From: Flavobacteriaceae bacterium
Lineage (GTDB): Bacteria; Bacteroidota; Bacteroidia; Flavobacteriales; Flavobacteriaceae
DNA length: 64,000 nt
NCBI GenBank assembly: GCA_021647405.1
Contig: JAKIUU010000002.1
Location: 100,109 to 164,108, forward strand
Direction of reading: 5' to 3'
In this document: positions 8,776-16,467 of the stretch, in pieces
Numbering within the stretch: the first letter of the stretch is position 1
Layout of the letters: every line of letters starts with the position of its first letter
The notes under the pieces: model-generated
Databases searched by the model: none
Told to the model about the DNA's origin: nothing
What the model saw: the letters and a program-made list of their open reading frames with translations, nothing else
Position numbers and translations under genes: made by a program

Positions 8776-9504
8776 ATGGGGACCAAAATTAAGCCATATA
8801 AAGATTCTGATTTAAGCAAAAAGGCGCAAGTAGCGCAAATGTTTGATAATATTTCTGAAAAATATGATTTTTTAAACCATTTCCTTTCTTTGGGGATTGA
8901 CATTGGATGGCGTAAAAAAGTCGTCAAAATTATTGGCGCACAAAAACCAAATGCTATTTTAGATATTGCCACAGGAACAGGTGATTTGGCTATTATGTTG
9001 GCACAATTAAAACCTTCTAAAATTGTAGGTCTAGACCTCTCTGAAGGAATGCTGGCTGTAGGGAAAGAAAAAGTTATGGCTAAAAATTTATCTAAAATCA
9101 TAACAATGACCCAAGGCGATTCTGAGAATCTCCCCTTTGAGAGCAACAGTTTTGACGCCATAACAGTTGCCTTTGGGGTGCGTAATTTTGAAAATTTAGA
9201 CAAAGGTTTGCGTGAGATGTTTCGTGTTTTAAAACCCAAAGGAACTTTGGCTATTTTAGAATTTTCGCAACCAGAATCTTTTGTGATGAAGCATTTATAC
9301 GGATTCTATTCTAAATACATTCTTCCCTTTTTTGGCCGCCTTATTTCAAAAGACAATGCGGCTTATACTTATCTGCCAGAATCGGTTGCGGCATTTCCAT
9401 ATGGCAAATCTTTTAATGCTATTTTAAAAAATAATGGGTTTGCCACAATACAAAACAGACCTGTGTCGTTTGGTATAGCAACTATTTATTCAGCTACAAA
9501 ATAA
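8776..9504 (+). CDS. ubiE: Demethylmenaquinone methyltransferase
   Basis: A 242-residue class I SAM-dependent methyltransferase of the UbiE/MenG family, catalysing the last step of menaquinone synthesis. The family opening (KAQVAQMFDNISEKYDFLNHFLSLGID.W) is followed by the SAM-binding loop (ILDIATGTGDLAI, about 59-71), the motif GDSENLPFESNSFDAIT and the conserved VRNFENL.KGLREMFRVLKPKG segment. Bacteroidota generally use menaquinone rather than ubiquinone, so menG would describe the role better. It lies 4 bp before porT, a neighbour pair common in Flavobacteriaceae, and they are probably co-transcribed. Confidence 0.96.
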   Translation: MGTKIKPYKDSDLSKKAQVAQMFDNISEKYDFLNHFLSLGIDIGWRKKVVKIIGAQKPNAILDIATGTGDLAIMLAQLKPSKIVGLDLSEGMLAVGKEKVMAKNLSKIITMTQGDSENLPFESNSFDAITVAFGVRNFENLDKGLREMFRVLKPKGTLAILEFSQPESFVMKHLYGFYSKYILPFFGRLISKDNAAYTYLPESVAAFPYGKSFNAILKNNGFATIQNRPVSFGIATIYSATK

Positions 9505-9508
9505 ATTT

Positions 9509-10204
9509 ATGAAAAAAAGAATCGTTTTAGTTTTTGGATGCCTCTTTTTGATGAATGCGTTTACATACGCACAACGCATAGGCAAACTTGAATATTTACC
9601 CACTTTTGACAAACACCGTTTGCATTGGGGGTTTTATTTAGGTCTTAATAAAAAAGCGTTAAAAATAGATTACAAATTGCCAAACACATTTGTTGATGTT
9701 AAAGACGATATGGGATTTAACGTGGGCTTGATTGGTGATTTTCGTATTTTTAACAACCTTAATCTAAGGTTAGAACCCGGCATTTCGCATAATGTTAAAA
9801 CACTTTATTTTACAAATATCCTTACAGCCAGAGACAGTGTTAGAGAAGTTTCGAGTACTTATTTACACCTGCCCTTACTGCTAAAATTTAGCGCTGATAG
9901 AATTAATAATTTTAGACCTTATTTATTGGCAGGCCTGTCGTACGATTTTAATTTTTCAAGCAATCAGGATAATAGTGAAGACAATTCCCAACGCGTTTTT
10001 AGGATGAAGAAAAACAATCTGATGTATGAATTAGGCTTTGGTATTGACCTCTATTTTTTCTATTTCAAATTTTCGCCCTCAATTCGTGGTGTTTTTGCCA
10101 TTAATAATGAGTTGGTTCGTGATGTTGACCCTAACAGCCAATGGACAGCCCCAATAGATTATCTAGGCACAAGAGGTGTTTTTATTAATTTTTCTTTTGA
10201 ATAA
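9509..10204 (+). CDS. porT: Type IX secretion system outer-membrane protein PorT
   Basis: A 231-residue outer-membrane beta-barrel protein with a signal peptide (MKKRIVLVFGCLFLMNAFTYAQ). The mature protein alternates amphipathic strands (HWGFYLGLNKKALKIDY, LNLRLEPGISHNVKTLYF, TYLHLPLLLKFSADR, PYLLAGLSYDF) and ends in a strand with terminal Phe-Glu (VFINFSFE). Length, composition and position after ubiE match PorT/SprT, a component required for T9SS and gliding in relatives. It would help secrete the sorting-domain proteins encoded in this window. Its 3' end overlaps the convergent RNA methyltransferase gene by 20 bp. Confidence 0.9.
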   Translation: MKKRIVLVFGCLFLMNAFTYAQRIGKLEYLPTFDKHRLHWGFYLGLNKKALKIDYKLPNTFVDVKDDMGFNVGLIGDFRIFNNLNLRLEPGISHNVKTLYFTNILTARDSVREVSSTYLHLPLLLKFSADRINNFRPYLLAGLSYDFNFSSNQDNSEDNSQRVFRMKKNNLMYELGFGIDLYFFYFKFSPSIRGVFAINNELVRDVDPNSQWTAPIDYLGTRGVFINFSFE

Positions 10205-10928
10205 TTGGGCGCTTAAATTCGCTTAACAAAATAGCTGTTGCTGTAGCTACATTCAAACTTTCTGGCGTGCCTGAATTGTTAAATCTGGGAATGGTTAAAT
10301 GCGTGTCAATTTCTTTTATAATTTTATCAGAAATGCCATTGGCTTCATTGCCCATTATTAAAATCGCTTCATTTGGTATGTCTGCACTGTAAATATTCTC
10401 GCCATCCATTACAGAAACAAAACAAGGGCGTTTTGTATTTTTTATGACCTCTAATATATCCGTATAAACAATAGAAACACGTGTTAATGACCCCATGGTT
10501 GCCTGAACAACTTTTGGATTATAACAATCAACTGTTTCGGGAGAACAAATTAGTTGGGTAACATTAAACCAATCGCACAAACGAATAATCGTTCCTAAAT
10601 TTCCAGGGTCTTTTACATTGTCCAATACAAGCGTAAATCCTTTATTTACAATTGTTTTTTGCGGTATTTGATAGAACAATGCCAAAACTTTATTTGGTGT
10701 TTTTAACAGACTTAATTTTTTGAGATCCTTTTCGCTAACACGGTAAATTTCTTCTTCAAAACCACTTACAGAAAAGGTGTCTGTACAAAATAATGCGTGA
10801 AGTTTGTACTCTGAATTTAAAAATTCATTCACACCCTTTTCGCCCTCAACAACAAATAAGTTGTGTAAATTACGGTACTTTTTTTGCTGTAAACTATATA
10901 CGCGTTTTATTTGATTTTTGCTTACCAT
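10185..10928 (-). CDS. TrmH/SpoU-family RNA 2'-O-methyltransferase
   Basis: A 247-residue SPOUT methyltransferase. An N-terminal substrate-binding part (LHNLFVVEGEKGVNEFLNS) precedes the SpoU fold with all three signature motifs: LVLDNVKDPGNLGTIIR (motif 1), LIMGNEANGIS (motif 2) and the knotted C-terminus IPRFNNSGTPESLNVATATAI (motif 3). Such enzymes methylate ribose 2'-OH in rRNA or tRNA; the target nucleotide cannot be read from sequence. It is convergent with porT (20-bp overlap) and divergent from the BamA-like gene, whose promoter overlaps its 5' end. Confidence 0.93.
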   Translation of the reverse strand: MVSKNQIKRVYSLQQKKYRNLHNLFVVEGEKGVNEFLNSEYKLHALFCTDTFSVSGFEEEIYRVSEKDLKKLSLLKTPNKVLALFYQIPQKTIVNKGFTLVLDNVKDPGNLGTIIRLCDWFNVTQLICSPETVDCYNPKVVQATMGSLTRVSIVYTDILEVIKNTKRPCFVSVMDGENIYSADIPNEAILIMGNEANGISDKIIKEIDTHLTIPRFNNSGTPESLNVATATAILLSEFKRPIIQKKN

Positions 10929-10946
10929 TCAAATGTGCTACTTTTG
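10918..10946 (+). promoter_or_regulatory. Promoter of the BamA-like gene (TTG-N18-TACTTTTG)
   Basis: TTG (10918-10920), an 18-nt spacer and TACTTTTG (10939-10946) match the Bacteroidota consensus. The downstream start codon is TTG at 10969, giving a very short leader. Confidence 0.6.
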
Positions 10947-10968
10947 AAAAATTAATTAACTTTATTAC

Positions 10969-13440
10969 TTGAAAAATATTCAGGCTAAAATACTATTATT
11001 TGTTGGAACCATCATCCTTTTAGGCGCTTGTAGTGCTGTAAAACGCGTGCCCTCTGAATCTAAATTACTAACAGGCAGCAGTATAATTACCAATAACAAA
11101 CTGATTACAGACACGGCTATAAATAGTTTTATTATTCAGCGCCCCAACCAAAAGGTTTTGGGTTTGCCTTTGGCGCTCCACTTTTACAATATTGGCAATC
11201 CTGAATTGCTTAAATCTTATAACAAATGGCTAAAAGATCCTAAGTCTGGTAAAAAACCAATGGGAAAATTCAGACGTGGTTTTAACAATTGGTTTCTAAA
11301 AAATGGCAATTCTCCCGTTATTATTGATAAAACTAAAACAAAAAAAACGGCCAAAAATTTACAACAGTATTATTTTACCCAAGGCTATTTTGATGCAACA
11401 GTATCTGTCAAAAATATTTCTACTGGCAAAAAAAGAGCGGTCTTAAAATATGTTGTTAATACCAATCAATTTTATACCATTGCCACTTTTAGAATACAAA
11501 TACGTTCTCCTTATTTAGATTCTATTTATACCTTAAACAAATCGGCTTCTTTTATTAAAACAGGCGATACTTTTAACACAACTAATTTTGAGAGAGAAGA
11601 AAACAGGCTCATTAATTTATTTAGAAATTCGGGTGTGGCTCATTTTACCAAAAGCATTATAAAATTTGAAGTAGATACAAGTAAGGTAACACACACAGCT
11701 TCGGTTGTTTTAACAATTCCAAATCGTGTTATTACAGATGCCAGCGGTACGCCTCAATTTATAAATTTTGTGCCGCAGAAAGTAAAAAAAATTAATGTTA
11801 TTACAGATTATGATTTCTCTAAAAAAGGGGAACTCTTTAAAGACTCTCTCCAATTAAAAAATATCAATTTTTATTCCTTTTCTACTTTAAAATACAATCC
11901 AAAAATACTTATAGATGCTGTAGCAATAATGCCAAATGGGCTGTATAAAGAAGACGAAAAAAATAAAACCCGCAGGTATTTCAACAATTTAAAAAACTTT
12001 AATGTCGCTATAAATTATACTGAAAATCAGGATAATACACTAACTGCTGACATCTTGTTAAATCCCTTAAAAAAGTATTCTTTAGGTACAGATATTGAGG
12101 TAACCCACTCTAACGTAAAACCTTTTGGGTTAACAAGTAAGATTTCTTTTACCAATCGCAATGTCTTTAAAGGCGCTGAAAATTTAGAGCTCTCTTTTCA
12201 AGGCTCCTTTCTAAATTCGGCTAAAGACGCCAGCACAAATTCAAATTTTTTTGACGCTTATGAGTATGGTGTAAATTTATCTTTATACCTGCCAAGAATA
12301 TTGTTCCCGTTTAAAATAAAGAAAATTATACCGCGCTATATGCAACCTGTAACTTTGATTAAAGTAGGTACCAGCTTACAAAAAAATATTGGCTTAGACC
12401 GTCAAAATTTTACAGGTATTTTAAATTACCGTTGGCAGAGTTCTTCTAAAGTTTCTCATAATTTAGAATTGTTAAATGTGCAGTATATCCGAAACTTTAA
12501 AACCGATAATTATTTTAACATTTTTAAATCAGAATTTGACAAACTCAACCAAGTATCACAAATTTTTAATGGATTTGCCCTCGAACAAAATGATCTGAAA
12601 ATACTCCAATTTATCAATACCGTCTTAACAGATGGCTCTTTTGGCACTACAAATCCAGTCGATTTGTTAACCGTTCAAAATGTAAATGAACGCCGTTCAA
12701 TACTCATTGAAAATGTTTTGGTTCCTGCCATAGGATACACATTTACCTATCAAAACAAAGAGAATTTATCAGACAACAACTTTTCTTTTTTACGCGCTAA
12801 TATTCTTTCGTCGGGGTTATTAACTTCGGCATTTACCAAAAAAAGTAGTGCTGAAACTCAAAAAACCATATTCAATCTCCCTGTAGCGCAATTCATTAAA
12901 ACACAATTAGAATATAAAAAATACTGGGGCCTCGACCAAAATACTTTGGTTTTTAGGAGTTTTGTGGGCTTGGCTTTGGCTTATGGAAATTCTACTACTA
13001 TCCCTTTTAGCCGTAGTTATTTTGCTGGAGGATCTAACGAAATAAGAGCATGGAAAGCTTATATTCTAGGACCTGGCGCTACTAAAAGCGACTTAGAATT
13101 TAATGTGGGGAATTTTAAAATAGTGGGGAATTTAGAATACCGATTTAAAATATTAAACAGTTTTAATGGGGCGTTGTTTGTTGATGCTGGAAATATTTGG
13201 AATATTACCAGTAACAATACATTTGTTGATAACGCTACTAAATTTAAGGGCTTGGCATCCTTAAAAGATGTTGCTGTTGGCAGTGGTTTTGGTGTGCGTT
13301 ACGATTTTAACTTTTTAGTTTTTAGATTTGATGTTGGACTCAAAACCTACGAACCTTACTTAACCCAACAAAAAAAGTGGTTTACCAATTTTAATTTTGC
13401 CAATGCTGTTTATAATATAGGTATCAATTATCCGTTCTAA
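10969..13440 (+). CDS. BamA/TamA-family outer-membrane assembly protein (lipoprotein-type signal)
   Basis: An 823-residue Omp85-superfamily protein. It starts with TTG and has a lipoprotein signal with lipobox LGAC (Cys near residue 21), unusual for classical BamA but common in Bacteroidota TamA-like paralogues. POTRA-like segments occupy about 100-330 (YFTQGYFDATVSV, ENRLINLFRNSGVAHFTKS). The surface-antigen barrel runs from about 390 to the end, including the lid-loop motif SRSYFAGGSNEIRAW (a G-[ST]-x-R-G variant) and a terminal NIGINYPF strand. It probably inserts or exports outer-membrane proteins. A dedicated promoter overlaps the divergent methyltransferase gene. Its specific substrates are unknown. 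Confidence 0.88.
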   Translation: MKNIQAKILLFVGTIILLGACSAVKRVPSESKLLTGSSIITNNKLITDTAINSFIIQRPNQKVLGLPLALHFYNIGNPELLKSYNKWLKDPKSGKKPMGKFRRGFNNWFLKNGNSPVIIDKTKTKKTAKNLQQYYFTQGYFDATVSVKNISTGKKRAVLKYVVNTNQFYTIATFRIQIRSPYLDSIYTLNKSASFIKTGDTFNTTNFEREENRLINLFRNSGVAHFTKSIIKFEVDTSKVTHTASVVLTIPNRVITDASGTPQFINFVPQKVKKINVITDYDFSKKGELFKDSLQLKNINFYSFSTLKYNPKILIDAVAIMPNGLYKEDEKNKTRRYFNNLKNFNVAINYTENQDNTLTADILLNPLKKYSLGTDIEVTHSNVKPFGLTSKISFTNRNVFKGAENLELSFQGSFLNSAKDASTNSNFFDAYEYGVNLSLYLPRILFPFKIKKIIPRYMQPVTLIKVGTSLQKNIGLDRQNFTGILNYRWQSSSKVSHNLELLNVQYIRNFKTDNYFNIFKSEFDKLNQVSQIFNGFALEQNDLKILQFINTVLTDGSFGTTNPVDLLTVQNVNERRSILIENVLVPAIGYTFTYQNKENLSDNNFSFLRANILSSGLLTSAFTKKSSAETQKTIFNLPVAQFIKTQLEYKKYWGLDQNTLVFRSFVGLALAYGNSTTIPFSRSYFAGGSNEIRAWKAYILGPGATKSDLEFNVGNFKIVGNLEYRFKILNSFNGALFVDAGNIWNITSNNTFVDNATKFKGLASLKDVAVGSGFGVRYDFNFLVFRFDVGLKTYEPYLTQQKKWFTNFNFANAVYNIGINYPF

Positions 13441-13454
13441 GGATTTTTTTTTAC

Positions 13455-13462
13455 TAATTTTG
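13455..13462 (+). promoter_or_regulatory. -7 box upstream of fructose-bisphosphate aldolase
   Basis: TAATTTTG fits TAnnTTTG 22 bp before the ATG. No TTG is seen at the proper spacing. Confidence 0.35.
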
Positions 13463-13484
13463 CATTTCATTTAAAAACCTAATT

Positions 13485-14546
13485 ATGAAAATTCCATCTG
13501 GAGTTGCTACCGGAAATACAGTTCAAGATATTTTTAAACTCGCCAAATTAAAAAAGTTTGCATTGCCTGCAGCCAATGTTACAGGTTCTAACACAATCAA
13601 CACCGTTTTAGAAACAGCCAAAAACCTCAACGCCCCTGTTATTGTTCAGTTTTCTAATGGTGGGGCCTATTTTAATGCCGGAAAAGGCATTAGTAACGAG
13701 AATCAAAAAGCGGCAATTGTTGGTGGTATTGCAGGTGCAAAACACGTCCATTTAATGGCAAAAGCTTATGATATTCCCGTTATTTTACATACAGACCATT
13801 GTGCGAAAAAATTATTGCCATGGATTGATGGTTTGCTAGATGCTGGCGAAACTCATTTTAAAGCCTATGGCGTGCCTTTATACAGTTCGCATATGTTAGA
13901 TTTTTCTGAAGAACCCCTCGAAGAAAATATCGAAATTTCTAAGCGCTACCTTGAAAGAATGAGCAAAATGGGAATGACATTAGAAATTGAATTGGGCATT
14001 ACAGGTGGTGAAGAAGATGGTGTAGACAACTCTGATGTTGATGTCTCTAAATTATACACACAGCCCGAAGAAGTGGCTTATGCCTATGAAGAACTTAAAA
14101 AAGTAAGCGATAAGTTTACCATTGCAGCTTCGTTTGGAAATGTTCATGGTGTTTACAAACCCGGAAATGTTAAGCTTACCCCCAAAATTTTAAAGAATTC
14201 TCAAGAATATATTCAAGCCAAATACAATACAGCATTTAACCCTGTTGATTTTGTTTTTCACGGTGGCTCTGGATCTTCTTCAGAACATATTAAAGAAGCC
14301 ATTTCTTATGGTGTTATTAAAATGAATATTGATACCGATTTACAATATGGTTTTATGACAGGTATAAGAGATTATATGAAACAAAATGAAGCCTTTTTAC
14401 AAGGCCAAATCGGAAATCCAACGGGGAGTGATTCTCCTAATAAAAAATATTACGACCCTAGAGTTTGGCTTCGCAAAGGCGAAGAAACTTTTAGAGCGCG
14501 TTTAAAACAGGCTTTTGAAGACTTAAATAATGTAAATACTTTATAA
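13485..14546 (+). CDS. fbaA: Class II fructose-1,6-bisphosphate aldolase
   Basis: A 353-residue zinc-dependent aldolase that interconverts fructose-1,6-bisphosphate with dihydroxyacetone phosphate and glyceraldehyde-3-phosphate in the cytoplasm. Family motifs: PVILHTDHCAKKLLPWIDG (catalytic Asp and first zinc His), EIELGITGGEEDGVD, ASFGNVHGVYKPGNVKL (His ligand), VFHGGSGSS (phosphate-binding glycine loop) and MNIDTDLQYGF. The length matches the E. coli FbaA subclass (about 360). It has its own -7 box and is followed 50 bp later by accD in the same direction, a linkage often seen in this phylum. Confidence 0.96.
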   Translation: MKIPSGVATGNTVQDIFKLAKLKKFALPAANVTGSNTINTVLETAKNLNAPVIVQFSNGGAYFNAGKGISNENQKAAIVGGIAGAKHVHLMAKAYDIPVILHTDHCAKKLLPWIDGLLDAGETHFKAYGVPLYSSHMLDFSEEPLEENIEISKRYLERMSKMGMTLEIELGITGGEEDGVDNSDVDVSKLYTQPEEVAYAYEELKKVSDKFTIAASFGNVHGVYKPGNVKLTPKILKNSQEYIQAKYNTAFNPVDFVFHGGSGSSSEHIKEAISYGVIKMNIDTDLQYGFMTGIRDYMKQNEAFLQGQIGNPTGSDSPNKKYYDPRVWLRKGEETFRARLKQAFEDLNNVNTL

Positions 14547-14596
14547 TTTACTAAATTTCGCCTCTCAACGCCAAAATAACCTAAAACCTAAACTAT

Positions 14597-15457
14597 ATGT
14601 CATCTTGGTTTAAAAGAACAGATAAAGGCATTCAAACGCCTACTGAGAAGAAAAAGGACATTCCTAAAGGACTGTGGTACAAAACACCGAGCGGAAAAGT
14701 AGTAGATTCTGACGAGCTAAAAGACAATCTTTGGGTTTGTAAAGAAGATGGTTATCATGTAAGAATTGGATCTAATGAGTATTTCCAATTGTTCTTTGAT
14801 GACAATATTTACAAAGAGTTAAACCCCAAACTTACCTCTAAAGATCCCTTAAATTTTTCGGATACCAAAAAATATTCATTCCGTTTAAAAGAAGCCCAAG
14901 AAAAAACCAAGCTAAAAGATGCCATTAGAACTGCCGTAGGAAAATCATTTGGTAAAGATATTGTTATTGCGGCAATGGATTTTAGTTTTATTGGTGGCTC
15001 CATGGGAAGTGTTGTGGGCGAAAAAATTGCCCGCGCTATTGATTATAGCTTAAAAAATAAAATTCCCTTAATGATAATTTCCAAATCGGGGGGCGCACGC
15101 ATGATGGAAGCTTCTTTATCTTTAATGCAATTGGTAAAAACTTCGGCTAAATTGGCGCAACTTTGTGATGCAAAAATACCTTATATTTCACTTTGTACTG
15201 ACCCTACAACTGGAGGTACTACGGCTTCTTTTGCCATGCTTGGCGATATAAATATTGCAGAGCCAAATGCTTTAATTGCTTTTGCAGGCCCCAGAGTGGT
15301 TAAAGATACAACAGGTAAAGAACTCCCCAAAGGGTTTCAGTATTCTGAGTTTGTTTTAGAACACGGTTTTTTAGATGCTATTTTTGAACGGAAACAACTA
15401 AAAGAGAAGGTTAATTTATATATTGATTTAATTCAAAATCAACCTATAAGATCCTAA
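14597..15457 (+). CDS. accD: Acetyl-CoA carboxylase carboxyltransferase subunit beta, zinc ribbon lost
   Basis: A 286-residue carboxyltransferase beta subunit, which transfers carboxyl from biotin to acetyl-CoA to make malonyl-CoA, the committed step of fatty acid synthesis. The crotonase-like core is intact (FSFIGGSMGSVVGEKI, ISKSGGARMMEASLSLMQL, DPTTGGTTASFAMLGDI, IAFAGPRVVKDT). The N-terminal region aligned to the E. coli C4 zinc ribbon (PKGLWYKTPSGK then LWVCKEDGYHVRIG) keeps only one of four cysteines, so it probably binds no zinc. I believe this loss is shared across Bacteroidota. A strong bidirectional terminator follows. Confidence 0.95.
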   Translation: MSSWFKRTDKGIQTPTEKKKDIPKGLWYKTPSGKVVDSDELKDNLWVCKEDGYHVRIGSNEYFQLFFDDNIYKELNPKLTSKDPLNFSDTKKYSFRLKEAQEKTKLKDAIRTAVGKSFGKDIVIAAMDFSFIGGSMGSVVGEKIARAIDYSLKNKIPLMIISKSGGARMMEASLSLMQLVKTSAKLAQLCDAKIPYISLCTDPTTGGTTASFAMLGDINIAEPNALIAFAGPRVVKDTTGKELPKGFQYSEFVLEHGFLDAIFERKQLKEKVNLYIDLIQNQPIRS

Positions 15458-15458
15458 T

Positions 15459-15487
15459 AAAAAAGAGCGCTAATAGCGCTCTTTTTT
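15459..15487. terminator. Bidirectional terminator between accD and the convergent lipoprotein gene
   Basis: AAAGAGCGCT-aat-AGCGCTCTTT flanked by A and T runs on both sides. It can end accD from the left and the lipoprotein gene from the right. Confidence 0.85.
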
Positions 15488-15508
15488 ATTTTGTGAATTA
15501 TCAATTTT

Positions 15509-16360
15509 CTATTTCCTTAAATGGATTGTTTCTGTAACACCGTCTATGGTAATTGTTCCTAAATCATCACAAGTACCATCGCCATAATCTAAAACGGCTG
15601 TTTGGCTGTCTCTTTGAAAAGAAACCACGCCGCTTACTACAAATTGGCAGGCCAATTCTTTTCTTAGAGGTGTTGTTATAGTGGCTTCGTGAACCGTACC
15701 GTCTTTGCGTGTAAAACGCCAATTTCCAGAAATTAAAAATACATTGTCACCCCAAGTTGGTGTGGTACTTCCCTCAATAAGTTCTTTAATTTTCATACCA
15801 CTTTTACCAGCGGTAGAACCATCGGGCCATGTAACGGTTACAGAAAAATTAAAAGTAGATTGTGGATTTCCATTTTCATTTTCACGTTCTTTTAAAACAC
15901 TGTGACTGCCTTCAATTTTTTTACCATTGTTGTAAAAATTATCAAAACTCACATCTACAGATCTGGTCATTGCTGTTTTATCTTTGGCATAGTGCATCAA
16001 TATTTTACCGCTTACAATATTGCCGTTTCTCAATTCACAAGAGGTCCCAAAATCTATGGTAACATCTTTAGTGGTATCTGTAACAACTTTAGTAACAGTT
16101 GCACAACTTGGCAAATAGCGGTTGTTATGATTTACTGCTGATTTATTTGCATATTCCTCATTTGCAAAAGTTTGATCTACAATTACCGAAACATCATCTG
16201 TAATATTATTGACTTCTGTTTCTGTTTGAATTTGAGAGGCATTGAACTGGCCGGCAGTATCTTGTGTAGCAATATTTTCTTTGCTACTTTGACAGGACGT
16301 AAATACCATTCCTACAAAAAATACAGCTGTTAAAAATTTAAGGGCGCTTTGTGTTTTCAT
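15509..16360 (-). CDS. Putative lipoprotein of unknown function
   Basis: 283 residues with a lipoprotein signal (MKTQSALKFLTAVFFVGMVFTSC, Cys23). I do not recognise the family. After a low-complexity Gln/Thr/Asn-rich linker the mature part has repeated beta-strand patterns with paired cysteines (PSCATVTK, FGTSCELRNGN, ELACQFVVSG, GDGTCDDLG) and segments such as KILMHYAKDKTAM and FNFSVTVTWPDGST. This suggests an all-beta periplasmic or surface protein. It stands alone between accD (convergent) and the BNR protein gene (same direction, 107 bp away), so no context reveals a role. Confidence 0.75.
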   Translation of the reverse strand: MKTQSALKFLTAVFFVGMVFTSCQSSKENIATQDTAGQFNASQIQTETEVNNITDDVSVIVDQTFANEEYANKSAVNHNNRYLPSCATVTKVVTDTTKDVTIDFGTSCELRNGNIVSGKILMHYAKDKTAMTRSVDVSFDNFYNNGKKIEGSHSVLKERENENGNPQSTFNFSVTVTWPDGSTAGKSGMKIKELIEGSTTPTWGDNVFLISGNWRFTRKDGTVHEATITTPLRKELACQFVVSGVVSFQRDSQTAVLDYGDGTCDDLGTITIDGVTETIHLRK

Positions 16361-16467
16361 CTCTATTTAATTTTAAAGTTAACATCCCTAAGACATCTTT
16401 AAGCTTAAAAGGTTTAAAACAGTTAAGAATAAAGATTGCCGAACTCTCTTGATTTTTGAATTTAATA

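Noticed and set aside
8591..8776. 61-codon plus-strand frame upstream of ubiE
   Set aside because: It covers the divergent promoters of queA and ubiE and ends at the ubiE start; it has no domain-like pattern.
15705..16141. Overlapping plus-strand frames opposite the lipoprotein gene
   Set aside because: They are antisense to a frame with a clean lipoprotein signal and show no recognisable family features.
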